Assembly: GCF_031599675.1 (NCBI RefSeq)
Contig: NZ_CP134223.1
Coordinates: 186,001 to 250,000, forward strand
Source: Paenibacillus pedocola
GTDB lineage: Bacteria; Bacillota; Bacilli; Paenibacillales; Paenibacillaceae
Length of the DNA: 64,000 bases
Direction of reading: 5' to 3'
Shown here piece after piece: positions 1 to 8,125 of the stretch. Position numbers and translations under genes: made by a program. Each line of letters begins with the position of its first letter. The stretch's first letter is position 1. Under the pieces are notes generated by a model, which made no database searches, was not told the DNA's origin, and worked only from the letters and a program-made list of their open reading frames with translations.

Positions 1-2363
1 TCGTCAATTACCCGGAAGGCCGCTCTGCGGCTGAAGGTGAGATTATTGAAATCCTGGGGCATAAGGATGACCCGGGCGTCGATATTTTGTCGGTCATTCG
101 CAAGCATCAGCTGCCGGAGGCTTTTCCGGCTGAAGTGATGGCAGAGGCAGAGCAAGCGCCGGACTCCATTACGGAAGAAGAGATAATTCAGCAGGGCCGC
201 CGTGATCTGCGCGGTCTCAACATTGTTACCATCGACGGCGCAGATGCCAAGGACCTCGATGATGCGGTCAATGTCGAGCGGCTGGAGAACGGGCACTATA
301 AGCTGGGGGTTCATATTGCCGACGTAGGCTATTATGTGCGTGAAGGCTCAGAGCTTGATAAGGAAGCTTATGACCGGGGATGCAGCGTGTACTTGGTGGA
401 CCGGGTAATTCCGATGCTGCCGCACCGTCTGTCGAACGGGATATGCAGTCTTAATCCGCAGGTGGACCGGCTCACGATGTCGTGTGAGATGGAATTCAAT
501 GAGCATATGAAGGTCGTGAAGCATGATGTCTTTACGAGTGTGATCCGCACCAAGGAAAGAATGACCTATGCCAATGTCCGCAAAATCGTGGAGGATGAAG
601 ATCCGGAGCTGCTGGAGCGCTACAGTCCGCTGATTGAGGATTTCCGTCTGATGAAAGAGCTGGCGATGAAGCTGCGCGATGCGCGGATGCGGCGCGGGGC
701 GGTTGATTTTGACTTTGAAGAGAGCAAGATTATTGTCGATGAAACCGGCAAGGCGATCGATATTGTAAAACGCGAGCGCTCTGTAGCTGAACAGATTATC
801 GAGGAATTCATGCTGGCGGCCAACGAGACGGTGGCTGAGCATTTCCACTGGCTTAAGGTTCCGTTCCTGTACCGGATTCATGAAGATCCGGATCCGGAGA
901 AGCTGCAGAACTTCATGGCATTTGCCGCGAACTTTGGCTATCATGTCAAAGGCCGGGGCAACTCGGTTCATCCGCGTGCGCTGCAGGACCTGCTGGAGCA
1001 AATTGAGGGCACGAAGGAGCAGACGGTTATCAGCACGATGATGCTGCGGTCGATGAAGCAGGCGAAATATGATGCGGAAAGTACAGGCCACTTCGGCCTC
1101 GCTGCCGAATATTATTCCCACTTCACTTCGCCGATCCGCCGTTATCCTGACCTTGTTATTCACCGTGTCATGCGTGAGGTGCTTGAGAATGGCGGAGCGC
1201 TGAGCGAGAAGCGGCATGAATATCTTGCGACGCGGATGCCGGATATCGCCCAGCAATCCTCAGAACGCGAACGTGTGGCGGTTGAGGCGGAACGCGATAC
1301 GGAGCAGCTGAAGAAGTGCGAGTTCATGCAGGATAAGGTGGGCGAGGAATTCGAGGCCATGATCAGCAGTGTGACCAGCTTCGGGATGTTCATCGAGCTG
1401 GATAATACCGTCGAAGGTCTCATCCGTCTCAGCGCGCTGAGCGATGATTACTACCACTTCGACGAGGCCCATATGGCGCTTATCGGTGAGCGCACCTCCA
1501 AGGTGTTCCGCATCGGCGATGAGGTGAAGATCCGCGTCGCCAAGGTGAACATGGACGACCACACGATCGACTTCGAGCTGGTCGACATGAAGCCGCGCGC
1601 GGCAGGCGAGCACCGCAGCTATGGCGGCCGCGGCGGCAAAGGCGGCCGTCCGGGTGCCGGTGGCTTCAGCAAGCCGTCCGGTGGTAAAGGCGGCAGCGGC
1701 GGCAAGGGCCGCAGCGGCGGAAAAGGCAAGCCTGGCGCAGCTGGCGGCGCGGGCAAAGGCAAGGCCGGCGGCGCAGTGAACGCCGGCAAACGCAAAGGCG
1801 GCGCGGTAACGACTGGCGCCTGGGAGACCACGCCGCCGCGCAGTGATGCGGCGGCCGGTGGCGGCGCACCAGCGGGTGCGCCTGCGCGCGGCAAGCGCGG
1901 GGGCGGTCCGGCTGAGGCTGCGCGCCGGGCCTTTGCCGCCCTGAACGGCGAAGCGGGCGGCAGCAGTGCGCCGCGTGAGCGCAGCGGCGGCGGACGCAGC
2001 CGCGGCGGAGAGGCCGGAGGCGGTGCCGGGGGACGCGGCATCAGCTTCGGCTTCGGCTCCGGCAAGGGCGGCTACGGCGCGCCGACAGGCGGCGATGCCG
2101 GCAGCGGCGAGCTGCGCGGCGTTGACGCGAACACCCGGTTCAGCAGCCGGGAGGACCGCGGGTTCGAGAGCCGCGGCAGCGGCTCGGAGGGCAAGAACAA
2201 GGGCCGCCGCAAGAAGAACAAAGGCGGCGTGTTCATCGGTACTTCGGTGACGCCGGGCAATGTGGAGACGTCAGACAACGTTTCGGCTAAGCGCAGCGAC
2301 AACGGCAGCAATGCCGAAAGTGCTGTCCGCCGGAAGAAAAAGAAGAAAAAGCCTCAGGAATAG
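1..2363 (+). CDS. rnr: RNase R (3'-5' exoribonuclease), 5' end outside the window
   Basis: Processive RNase II/RNB-family exoribonuclease that degrades structured RNA and takes part in tmRNA-linked mRNA decay. The reading frame is open from base 3, so the protein starts upstream; what is missing is the N-terminal helical and cold-shock part. Visible are the end of a cold-shock domain, the RNB domain with the metal-binding Asp cluster [10 protein letters not shown] (about bases 229-258), and an S1 domain (about 1345-1590, with TSFGMFIEL). From about 1600 to the stop comes a roughly 250-residue tail almost entirely of Gly, Lys, Arg, Ser and Ala, much more GC-rich than the catalytic part and probably disordered and RNA-binding. 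It ends in a Lys run (KKKKKK). smpB and ssrA follow, the usual Firmicutes order. Identity is firm; the tail length is unusual. Confidence 0.97.
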   Translation, partial: VNYPEGRSAAEGEIIEILGHKDDPGVDILSVIRKHQLPEAFPAEVMAEAEQAPDSITEEEIIQQGRRDLRGLNIVTIDGADAKDLDDAVNVERLENGHYKLGVHIADVGYYVREGSELDKEAYDRGCSVYLVDRVIPMLPHRLSNGICSLNPQVDRLTMSCEMEFNEHMKVVKHDVFTSVIRTKERMTYANVRKIVEDEDPELLERYSPLIEDFRLMKELAMKLRDARMRRGAVDFDFEESKIIVDETGKAIDIVKRERSVAEQIIEEFMLAANETVAEHFHWLKVPFLYRIHEDPDPEKLQNFMAFAANFGYHVKGRGNSVHPRALQDLLEQIEGTKEQTVISTMMLRSMKQAKYDAESTGHFGLAAEYYSHFTSPIRRYPDLVIHRVMREVLENGGALSEKRHEYLATRMPDIAQQSSERERVAVEAERDTEQLKKCEFMQDKVGEEFEAMISSVTSFGMFIELDNTVEGLIRLSALSDDYYHFDEAHMALIGERTSKVFRIGDEVKIRVAKVNMDDHTIDFELVDMKPRAAGEHRSYGGRGGKGGRPGAGGFSKPSGGKGGSGGKGRSGGKGKPGAAGGAGKGKAGGAVNAGKRKGGAVTTGAWETTPPRSDAAAGGGAPAGAPARGKRGGGPAEAARRAFAALNGEAGGSSAPRERSGGGRSRGGEAGGGAGGRGISFGFGSGKGGYGAPTGGDAGSGELRGVDANTRFSSREDRGFESRGSGSEGKNKGRRKKNKGGVFIGTSVTPGNVETSDNVSAKRSDNGSNAESAVRRKKKKKKPQE

Positions 2364-2381
2364 GCTGAGGGTGATATATGG

Positions 2382-2413
2382 GCGCTATTCCCTGCATGGG
2401 GAATAGCGCTTTT
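2382..2413 (+). terminator. Terminator after rnr
   Basis: An 11-bp perfect stem (GCGCTATTCCC / GGGAATAGCGC) with a 6-nt loop, followed by TTTT. It lies 18 nt after the rnr stop codon, so rnr and smpB are probably separate transcripts. Confidence 0.8.
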
Positions 2414-2429
2414 AAAGTTATCAGGTGGG

Positions 2430-2504
2430 TTCTATTGCACGAACTACTGCAGAATGCGAATTGTCTCCAATTGGTAAGCATTCTATTGTACGAAGTACAT
2501 TCAT
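2430..2504. repeat. Two palindromic units spaced 51 nt apart
   Basis: Units begin with TTCTATTG at 2430 and 2481. The first reads TTCTATTGCA-CGAAC-TACTGCAGAA, the second TTCTATTGTACGAAGTACA. The same unit type recurs at 44350-44570. The rest of the 2364-2670 gap shows only the rnr terminator and no convincing ORF. Confidence 0.6.
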
Positions 2505-2670
2505 TCAAATGCCATTACACATTTTTATTATCCCTAACCCGATGCTTACTGACATACGTATGTCAAAATGCTTAGCAAACGTTAGGGGCTTACTTCCTTG
2601 CGTTCAGCCGATTCCTTTTGATACAATAAAGATCTGATGTTCGGAGAATAGAATTGAAGGAGTGACTTTC

Positions 2671-3150
2671 ATGGGTAAAAAAGCAGACGGGAAAGTGCTC
2701 GCCCAGAACAAAAAAGCTTCCCATGATTATTACATTGAGGATACTTATGAAGCGGGATTGGTTCTGACCGGCACAGAGATCAAATCGCTGCGTAACGGAC
2801 GCGCTAATATCGGGGACGCTTTTGCTACCATTCGTAACGGGGAGATTTTTGTGCACAACATGCATATTAGTCCGTTCGAACAGGGAAACCGTGCCAACCC
2901 TACCGATCCGACCCGTACCCGCAAGCTGCTGATGCACAAGGAGCAGATCCACAAGCTGCTGGGGCAGTCCAAACGCGAGGGCTTCACGATCGTGCCGCTC
3001 AAGGTCTATGTGCGCAACGGTTACGCCAAGCTGCTGATCGGCCTCGGTAAAGGGAAGAAAGAATACGACAAACGTGATTCGGCCGCCAAACGCGATGCAC
3101 AGCGCGATATCCAGCGTGTGCTGCGCGATAAGCAGAAGATCGCCAGGTAG
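2671..3150 (+). CDS. smpB: SsrA-binding protein SmpB
   Basis: Small OB-fold protein that binds the tRNA-like domain of tmRNA and delivers it to stalled ribosomes. 159 residues, the usual size. Family hallmarks visible: [27 protein letters not shown] near the N-terminus (read as the standard start of the fold) and the basic C-terminal tail ending DKQKIAR that reaches into the mRNA channel. Start chosen at ATG 2671 because GAAGGAG (2656-2662) lies 8 nt upstream; an in-frame GTG at 2662 overlaps that site and is unlikely. It sits 200 nt before ssrA, its RNA partner. Confidence 0.97.
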   Translation: MGKKADGKVLAQNKKASHDYYIEDTYEAGLVLTGTEIKSLRNGRANIGDAFATIRNGEIFVHNMHISPFEQGNRANPTDPTRTRKLLMHKEQIHKLLGQSKREGFTIVPLKVYVRNGYAKLLIGLGKGKKEYDKRDSAAKRDAQRDIQRVLRDKQKIAR

Positions 3151-3212
3151 CAGGGCCGGCGTTAGCCGAAGCCCAAAGTTCCAGAATGCTCCTGCAATTC
3201 CTTTAACCCACG

Positions 3213-3241
3213 TGTTAAAGTGTTGATAAATGTGCTATACT
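3213..3241 (+). promoter_or_regulatory. Probable ssrA promoter
   Basis: TATACT at 3236-3241 preceded by TGC gives an extended -10; the -35 (TGTTAA near 3213) is weak. Transcription would start near 3248 and leave about 100 nt of 5' leader before the mature tmRNA end, which RNase P would remove. Confidence 0.5.
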
Positions 3242-3350
3242 GTGTAAGTAAAGCTTATTGCTTCTGAACAGCCTTCTTGATCAAGAAAGCTGTAGACCGG
3301 ATCATTTCTTGCTCGCTGGTCCGCTTAATCCGAAGCGCCCTTTCTAATGA

Positions 3351-3712
3351 GGGGCCGTTCTTGGATTCGACGGGGGTAGTTCGAGCATGAGTAGCGAGTA
3401 GTGGGGACGCGTCCGCTTCATCAACGCTAAAGCCTATTAAACGGCAAACAACAAACAAACTACGCTTTCGCAGCCTAAGAAACTGTGTGCGTGCTTCTAC
3501 CCTGCATCGCCCATGTGACAGGGATAGGGGCTAACTAGTAGTGGGATACGCCGCTTGGTCTCCGCCTGGGGTCAACGGAAGAAGATAATCAGGCTGACCC
3601 AACGTATAGCCGGTTACGGGGCGATACTCGGGTGACATCAAAACTGTGACTACACTCGTAGAAGCTTATGTGCCGTTATCTTCGGACAGGGGTTCGAATC
3701 CCCTCGGCTCCA
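3351..3712 (+). ncRNA. ssrA: tmRNA (transfer-messenger RNA)
   Basis: Rescues stalled ribosomes with SmpB by adding a degradation tag. The 5' end GGGGCCG (3351-3357) pairs with CGGCTCC (3705-3711), followed by the terminal A of an encoded CCA. The conserved 5' block TTGGATTCGACGGGG and the T-arm with loop TTCGAAT (3693-3699) are present. The tag reading frame is 3443-3478 and encodes GKQQTNYAFAA then TAA, preceded by the Ala carried by tmRNA itself. Length 362 nt. The 3' end is the recombination target for the accessory region that follows; see the scars at 4946, 7645 and 13303. Ends are set from the acceptor stem, so they should be within a base or two. Confidence 0.97.
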
Positions 3713-3753
3713 TATGGAGTAAAGTAGAAGACACCTTAAAGGGTGTCTTTTTT
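3703..3753 (+). repeat. ssrA 3' end plus terminator (scar copy A, resident)
   Basis: Contains the acceptor strand, the 12-bp palindrome CTCCATATGGAG (3708-3719), GTAAAGTA-like sequence and a terminator hairpin AAGACACC/GGTGTCTT (3728-3749) with a T run. A near-identical stretch recurs at 13303-13353 and weaker forms at 4946 and 11138. It acts as the tmRNA terminator. Confidence 0.8.
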
Positions 3754-3924
3754 CATATAATCAAAGGTATCATGGGTATCTTTCATAAGTTTTATTCTAC
3801 GACAATATACAATTAGCTTTGGGCTAGAGCCTATGGAGCATTTATCACTTGTTTTTGGACTTGCTGATGATAAAATACAAATATGGTTGGATTTTACTCC
3901 CAGATGCGGAGATAGAGGTGAGGT

Positions 3925-4824
3925 ATGGATAATTATTGGTCAACCCTTGTTCAAGGTCCCAAGACATTAGACTATACAAGGGAGCTTAGATTTAACGATG
4001 AGCGAAGGGGTTGTTTTATCAAAGCATTGGGATTGCAGCCTGGAATGAGTATTGTTGATCTTGGATGTGGTCCTGGAACATTGACCAGAAAAATATCCAA
4101 ATGGCTAAGTCATGATGCTACTCTCATGGGTATTGATCGTGATTCTGCTTTTATTGAGTACGCGAGTAAAGAAGCTCAAAAGCAAGGTATAAATAATATT
4201 ACATACATCCAAGGAGATATACTTAAAATTCCGCTCCCTTCTGATTCTGTTGATGCGTGCATATCGCATACTGTGATTGAACATGTTCCCAATCGGGAAT
4301 TCTTGCTTGAACAACAGCGGATATGTAAATCAGGAGGTACGGTCTCAGTGATGAGTTCTCGGCCTGAGAAAAGCATTGTATCCACGCCGATATCTGCTCC
4401 AGATGCACAGATGTCAGTCAGGGAACAGGAGTTATGGAAACCGATTCATGAAATTTGGTCCAAGAAGGATTCTTCAAGAGGAATCGGCAGTTACGCAATA
4501 GAACCTTCATTGTTACCGATGCTGTTTGAAGAACTTGGTTTTATTCATATTGAAGTGGACGCAATTACGTTGCCGGTGGTCCTGGATAACTCGAGTACTC
4601 CAATCGAGCAAAAGCTAAGAATGGTTGAGATGGATCGGCAGCAGGCCATAGAGGGATTGGAGATTGGTTTAAACCAACTCGATGAAGAGTATGAACATGC
4701 TGGGGAGATCAGATTGTTGATCCACCAACGTTATGATAAGCGTAGAGACCTGGTCATAGGTCAGAAAAGAGTATGGGATTATCAAATTTATATGCTGTTT
4801 GTGGTACGTGGAATGAAACCCTGA
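3925..4824 (+). CDS. Class I SAM-dependent methyltransferase
   Basis: 299-residue soluble protein with a Rossmann-type methyltransferase core: motif I VDLGCGPGTLTRKI (about residues 44-57), acidic GIDRD after strand 2, and DACISHTVIEHVPNREFLLE as motif IV/post-motif. The small-molecule or ubiE-like subfamily is likely from the layout, but the substrate cannot be read from sequence. GAGGTGAGG just upstream supports the ATG at 3925. It is the first gene behind ssrA in the accessory region, with no operon partner, and its AT-rich codon use differs from rnr/smpB, which fits acquisition. Confidence 0.85.
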   Translation: MDNYWSTLVQGPKTLDYTRELRFNDERRGCFIKALGLQPGMSIVDLGCGPGTLTRKISKWLSHDATLMGIDRDSAFIEYASKEAQKQGINNITYIQGDILKIPLPSDSVDACISHTVIEHVPNREFLLEQQRICKSGGTVSVMSSRPEKSIVSTPISAPDAQMSVREQELWKPIHEIWSKKDSSRGIGSYAIEPSLLPMLFEELGFIHIEVDAITLPVVLDNSSTPIEQKLRMVEMDRQQAIEGLEIGLNQLDEEYEHAGEIRLLIHQRYDKRRDLVIGQKRVWDYQIYMLFVVRGMKP

Positions 4825-4945
4825 TTATCCAATACCCAAGTTTGATATTCTGGCAAAAAAATCCCCAATAAGATAAGCATGTGTTTAGGGAAGCGAAAGG
4901 CAACACAAGTTTGAAATTATTTATGATGCAAACGGGAAGCGGCAT

Positions 4946-4991
4946 GAGCTATATGGAGTAAAGTAAAGGATACTTTGAAGGTATCTTTTTT
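4946..4991 (+). repeat. ssrA-downstream scar copy B
   Basis: GAGCTATATGGAGTAAAGTA followed by a hairpin GGATAC/GTATCT-type stem and a T run. It matches the sequence just after ssrA (3708-3753) at about three quarters of positions. It marks an old junction inside the accessory region and probably terminates the methyltransferase transcript. The 4825-5013 stretch holds nothing else recognisable. Confidence 0.6.
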
Positions 4992-5013
4992 CATTACAGC
5001 CGATGCGTTAGGC

Positions 5014-5187
5014 TCATAACGTATTCCATCTTCGGAAAGAATCCATTCCGAGCAGTTTTTTGCCCTGAATGTTTTTCAGATCCACTTTTTGAAAGTCAAA
5101 GTAGGCATTGACCTCCTCAAATTCTAGTTCAGTAACAGTTAATTGGAGTTGATTTGAAGCAGGAGGAATATCAACGATGAAAGCATA
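5014..5187 (-). pseudogene. In-frame continuation after the stop of the 5188-5772 gene
   Basis: Reading on in the same minus-strand frame past the TAA at 5188-5190 gives 57 further codons to a TGA at 5014-5016, with protein-like content (for example TVTELEFEEVNAYFDFQKVD). There is no start codon or Shine-Dalgarno site of its own. Either the upstream gene lost its C-terminus through a nonsense change, or this is the remnant of a neighbouring gene. Confidence 0.4.
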
Positions 5188-5772
5188 TTAATCCTCATTG
5201 AACTGGAAGGTATCTTCGCAGTATTGAATAAAGTCATCAAACGAGAAAAAGACACTGAATGACGGGAATCTTTCGTTCTTGTTCTGATCCCAAGTCAGAT
5301 GCACAAGGTAGTATTGACCTGTGCTGATTTCATGGAACAATACATCATCGGACGCATAACTGCGAGCAAATGCTGTTAGATCTTTATGATACAAACGATG
5401 AATTGCGCTCAGTTCACTTTCCAACTCCTTCTCCAGCATTCCTTTAAATTGATCTTCTAGTATGTGCCAAGGCTCTCTGAGTTTTGAATGCATGCTTACT
5501 TCCTTCTCTACGGTAAGAATGATATTCTCGCTTGATTTATTCTGCAGATCCTCTAGAGCAATTTGAATAGCCCGTTCAGCAGTATCTGATAGGGATTTCT
5601 GAGTGAAAAGGGGACCCCAGAACCCTTCTTCACTCATATATTCTTTTATATCAGGATCATGCTCAATCCACTTATGAATTAGGAAAGTAAATAATCCGTC
5701 TCGATTACGCTTAATGATTTCTACCTTATATAGTTTGCTTGGCGAATACATGACCTGAAAGACTTCATCCAT
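5188..5772 (-). CDS. Hypothetical protein, possibly truncated
   Basis: 194 residues, soluble, acidic, no signal peptide or membrane segment, family not recognised. Two halves are visible: residues 1-80 with aromatic-rich strand-like sequence, and residues 95-194 containing LYHKDLTAFARSY and a YYLVHLTWDQ strand, a look common in small immunity-type or DUF proteins. Start set at ATG 5772 because GGGGGAG lies 7 nt upstream; a TTG at 5793 is in frame but lies before that site. The frame continues after the stop (5014-5187), so the protein may once have been about 250 residues. Confidence 0.6.
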   Translation of the reverse strand: MDEVFQVMYSPSKLYKVEIIKRNRDGLFTFLIHKWIEHDPDIKEYMSEEGFWGPLFTQKSLSDTAERAIQIALEDLQNKSSENIILTVEKEVSMHSKLREPWHILEDQFKGMLEKELESELSAIHRLYHKDLTAFARSYASDDVLFHEISTGQYYLVHLTWDQNKNERFPSFSVFFSFDDFIQYCEDTFQFNED

Positions 5773-6053
5773 AGGTTCTCCCCCCGCTGGCAATTTTTAA
5801 CCCCACTATACCAAAATGCGGGAGAGAGTACTGTATTAAAGCATACTAAACGGACTTATAGCCAATCGGATACGAGAGTTTTTTCAAATATCTTAACGTA
5901 TGAATCTGATTTTATTACGACTATAAAAAGTTATTGACCGAAATCCTATTGTTGAACCCATATACGTTACTGACTCTGAGGAGATAACGGTCCGGGTTGG
6001 ATTTAGGGGTGCATATGTTCGTAAAAAAGCGTTTATTTCCTTCAAATTTTGTG

Positions 6054-6059
6054 TATAAT
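6054..6059 (+). promoter_or_regulatory. Putative -10 for the VOC gene pair
   Basis: Perfect TATAAT 39 nt before the first VOC start; the -35 side (TTTATT, 6032-6037, 16-nt spacer) is weak. The remainder of 5773-6097 is AT-rich and shows no other feature. Confidence 0.45.
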
Positions 6060-6097
6060 AAAGCTGATTGTCCAACTTGTTCCAAAGGGGATGAAGA

Positions 6098-6547
6098 ATG
6101 ATGTCAATCCGCTTGAACCCGTATTTTGTTTTTAATGGAAACACAAGAGAAGCTCTGTACTTTTATGAAAAAGCGCTGCGCGGAAATGTGGTCGGGATCA
6201 TGACGTTTGGGGATTTGCCGGAAGATCCGAATCATCCGTTGACTGATGAGATGAAAACCCTTGTGATGCATGCGCATTTGAAGGTTGGTGATGCAGATCT
6301 CATGTTCTCCGATACTTTTCCGGGTACGTCGCATCAGGCGGACGGTGATACGGTTCAGATTGCTATTCATCCTACAGAAGAGTCAATTGCACGGGAGATC
6401 TTCACCGCACTGGAAGACGGTGGTCAAGTGGTCATGCCGCTGCAGAAGACGGATTGGAGCCCTTTGTATGGGATTGTTAAGGACAAGTTCGGCGTTACTT
6501 TTCAAGTGAATGTCGCTCCGAATGGACAGACAGCCGAGGAGGAATGA
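6098..6547 (+). CDS. VOC-family protein, PhnB/YjdN-like
   Basis: 149 residues, single glyoxalase/bleomycin-resistance-fold module (PhnB type, 3-demethylubiquinone methyltransferase-like). Hallmarks: LNPYFVFNGNTREALYFYEKAL at the N-terminus, GDADLMFSDTFPG in the middle and the C-terminal DKFGVTFQVN strand. The enzymatic role is unknown; many relatives lack the full metal-ligand set. ATGATG at 6098/6101 with AAAGGGG upstream. The stop is 3 nt before the next gene, so the two are co-transcribed. Confidence 0.85.
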   Translation: MMSIRLNPYFVFNGNTREALYFYEKALRGNVVGIMTFGDLPEDPNHPLTDEMKTLVMHAHLKVGDADLMFSDTFPGTSHQADGDTVQIAIHPTEESIAREIFTALEDGGQVVMPLQKTDWSPLYGIVKDKFGVTFQVNVAPNGQTAEEE

Positions 6548-6550
6548 CTT

Positions 6551-7468
6551 GTGACAAACGTTAATCAGAGAATCGTGCCGCATATATGGTATGACAAAGA
6601 AGCGGTAGAAGCAGCTAATTTTTACGCTTCTGTTTTCCCCGAATCCAAGGTTACGAGTGTTACCACAATTCACGACACACCGTCAGGTGACTGTGATCAA
6701 GTTTCATTTGAAATATGGGGACAGAAGTTTATGGCCATCAGTGCAGGGCCCTATTTTAAGTTAAATCCGTCAGTGTCTTTCTTCGTTAATTTTGATCCGT
6801 CACGTGATAAGGACGCAGCTGAGAAAATAGATGAAGTCTGGGACAAGTTATCTGAGGGCGGCCAGGCACTAATGCCGCTAGATAAATATCCGTTCAGTGA
6901 GCGGTATGGCTGGATTCAGGATAAATATGGCGTGTCCTGGCAACTGATGCTTACAAATCCTGAGGGTGAGGAGCGTCCGGCTATCATCCCGTCTTTTTTG
7001 TTTGTGGGTGATCAGTGCGGTAAGGCGGAAGAGGCTATGTCTCTCTATTTATCTGTATTTGGCAACTCGCGGCAGGGAATGATTGCCCGCTATCCCAAGG
7101 GCATGGAGCCTGATCAGGAAGGAACCATTATGTTCTCTGACTTCATGCTGGAGAAGCAGTGGTTCACCGCCATGGACAGTGCGCATGAGCATCAATTCAA
7201 TTTCAACGAAGCCATCTCCTTTATGGTAAAATGTGATTCGCAAGAGGAGATTGATCACTACTGGGAGAAGCTTTCTGCAGTTCCCGAGGCTGAACAATGC
7301 GGCTGGCTGAAAGACCGGTTTGGCGTGTCGTGGCAGATTGTGCCGGCCGAGATGGACGAGATGCTGGAGAAGGGAACACCTGAGCAAATTGCGCGTGTTA
7401 CGAAAGCTTTTTTGCAGATGAAGAAATTCGACCTTGCAGCATTGCATAAGGCTTATAAGGGCGAGTGA
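6551..7468 (+). CDS. Tandem VOC-family protein (two modules)
   Basis: 305 residues with two PhnB-type modules, about 1-140 ([22 protein letters not shown]) and 145-290 ([25 protein letters not shown]), each ending with a DKYGVSWQL / [11 protein letters not shown] strand. An internal duplication therefore sits directly behind a single-module paralog. GTG start with GAGGAGG 7 nt upstream, overlapping the end of the previous gene. Substrate unknown. Confidence 0.85.
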   Translation: MTNVNQRIVPHIWYDKEAVEAANFYASVFPESKVTSVTTIHDTPSGDCDQVSFEIWGQKFMAISAGPYFKLNPSVSFFVNFDPSRDKDAAEKIDEVWDKLSEGGQALMPLDKYPFSERYGWIQDKYGVSWQLMLTNPEGEERPAIIPSFLFVGDQCGKAEEAMSLYLSVFGNSRQGMIARYPKGMEPDQEGTIMFSDFMLEKQWFTAMDSAHEHQFNFNEAISFMVKCDSQEEIDHYWEKLSAVPEAEQCGWLKDRFGVSWQIVPAEMDEMLEKGTPEQIARVTKAFLQMKKFDLAALHKAYKGE

Positions 7469-7515
7469 AGCATAAACTCTACCCTCTGACAGAGAAAGCA
7501 TGGTTATAGTAATGG

Positions 7516-7552
7516 AAAAAAGCGATGTGAGAACAACCCTCACCGCTTTTTT
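7516..7552 (+). terminator. Terminator after VOC pair
   Basis: AAAAAAGCG(AT)GTGAG paired with CTCACCGCTTTTTT around a short loop, about 50 nt after the VOC stop codon. Confidence 0.6.
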
Positions 7553-7644
7553 GATGAGCTTTGCAGCGGATCATTTATTAAAATTTACTCGCATACCCGA
7601 TGATCGCCATCGCCCAGCGCAAGGACGAGAGATTAGCATAAAAC

Positions 7645-7790
7645 CTCCGCCTGGGGTCGAGCGGAAGAAGATAATCAGGCTGACCCAACGTATAGCCGGT
7701 TACGGGGCGATACTCGGGTGACATCAAAATTGTGACTACACTCGTAGAAGCTTATGTGCCGTTATCTTCGGACAGGGGTTCGACTCCCCT
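7645..7790 (+). repeat. ssrA 3' fragment (scar copy C)
   Basis: 146 nt almost identical to tmRNA positions 3560-3704 (pseudoknot region through T-arm). Differences: GTCAACGG became GTCGAGCGG, one C-to-T change, and the T-loop TTCGAAT became TTCGACT. Homology begins abruptly at CTCCGCCTGG and ends exactly at the T-stem; the acceptor strand is absent, replaced by CCACTATA. No 5' half or tag frame exists nearby, so it is not a working tmRNA. Confidence 0.9.
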
Positions 7791-7799
7791 CCACTATAT

Positions 7800-7830
7800 A
7801 AATCCACAACCGCATGAGGTTGTGGATTTT
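7800..7830 (+). terminator. Perfect hairpin terminator
   Basis: AAATCCACAACC / GGTTGTGGATTT, 12-bp perfect stem followed by T residues, immediately after ssrA fragment C. Together they look like a captured ssrA tail with a foreign terminator. From 7831 to 8125 no gene is supportable; a minus-strand open frame there lacks homology I can recognise. Confidence 0.75.
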
Positions 7831-8125
7831 GCATTTCTTCCGTTTCAATCTATATTATTACATCTACATGATCCGTTCCTTCAGAAACTTGGTAAGCTGG
7901 TTTCGGTTCAATTTACAGTGGTTGATGGTACTCAGATGTACGGCCAGAAGCTTGTTCCTCGGTGACAATCGGGCTATGCGAGCGATATCTTTACGTGCCA
8001 TGGTGATAACGGATCCCCCTGTATTCAAAATAGGTATAAATACAGTCTCCAACGATATAGAACCTTCTTCCATTGTATTCAATATAAAACCGGAACCGGT
8101 CCATTTTGAAAATATCATATTAATT

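Noticed and set aside
1966..2250. Alternative Ala/Arg-rich frame inside the RNase R tail
   Set aside because: Produced by GC-rich repeats in another frame of rnr; no start signal.
2425..2637. Short plus-strand frames between rnr and smpB
   Set aside because: They cover palindromic repeats and lack ribosome sites and protein-like composition.
3255..3458. Minus-strand open frame of 67 codons across the ssrA 5' part
   Set aside because: It lies over the tmRNA and its leader, whose structure and tag frame explain the conservation; there is no ribosome site.
7645..7790. Second tmRNA gene
   Set aside because: Only the 3' 146 nt are present; no 5' domain, tag frame or acceptor pairing exists.
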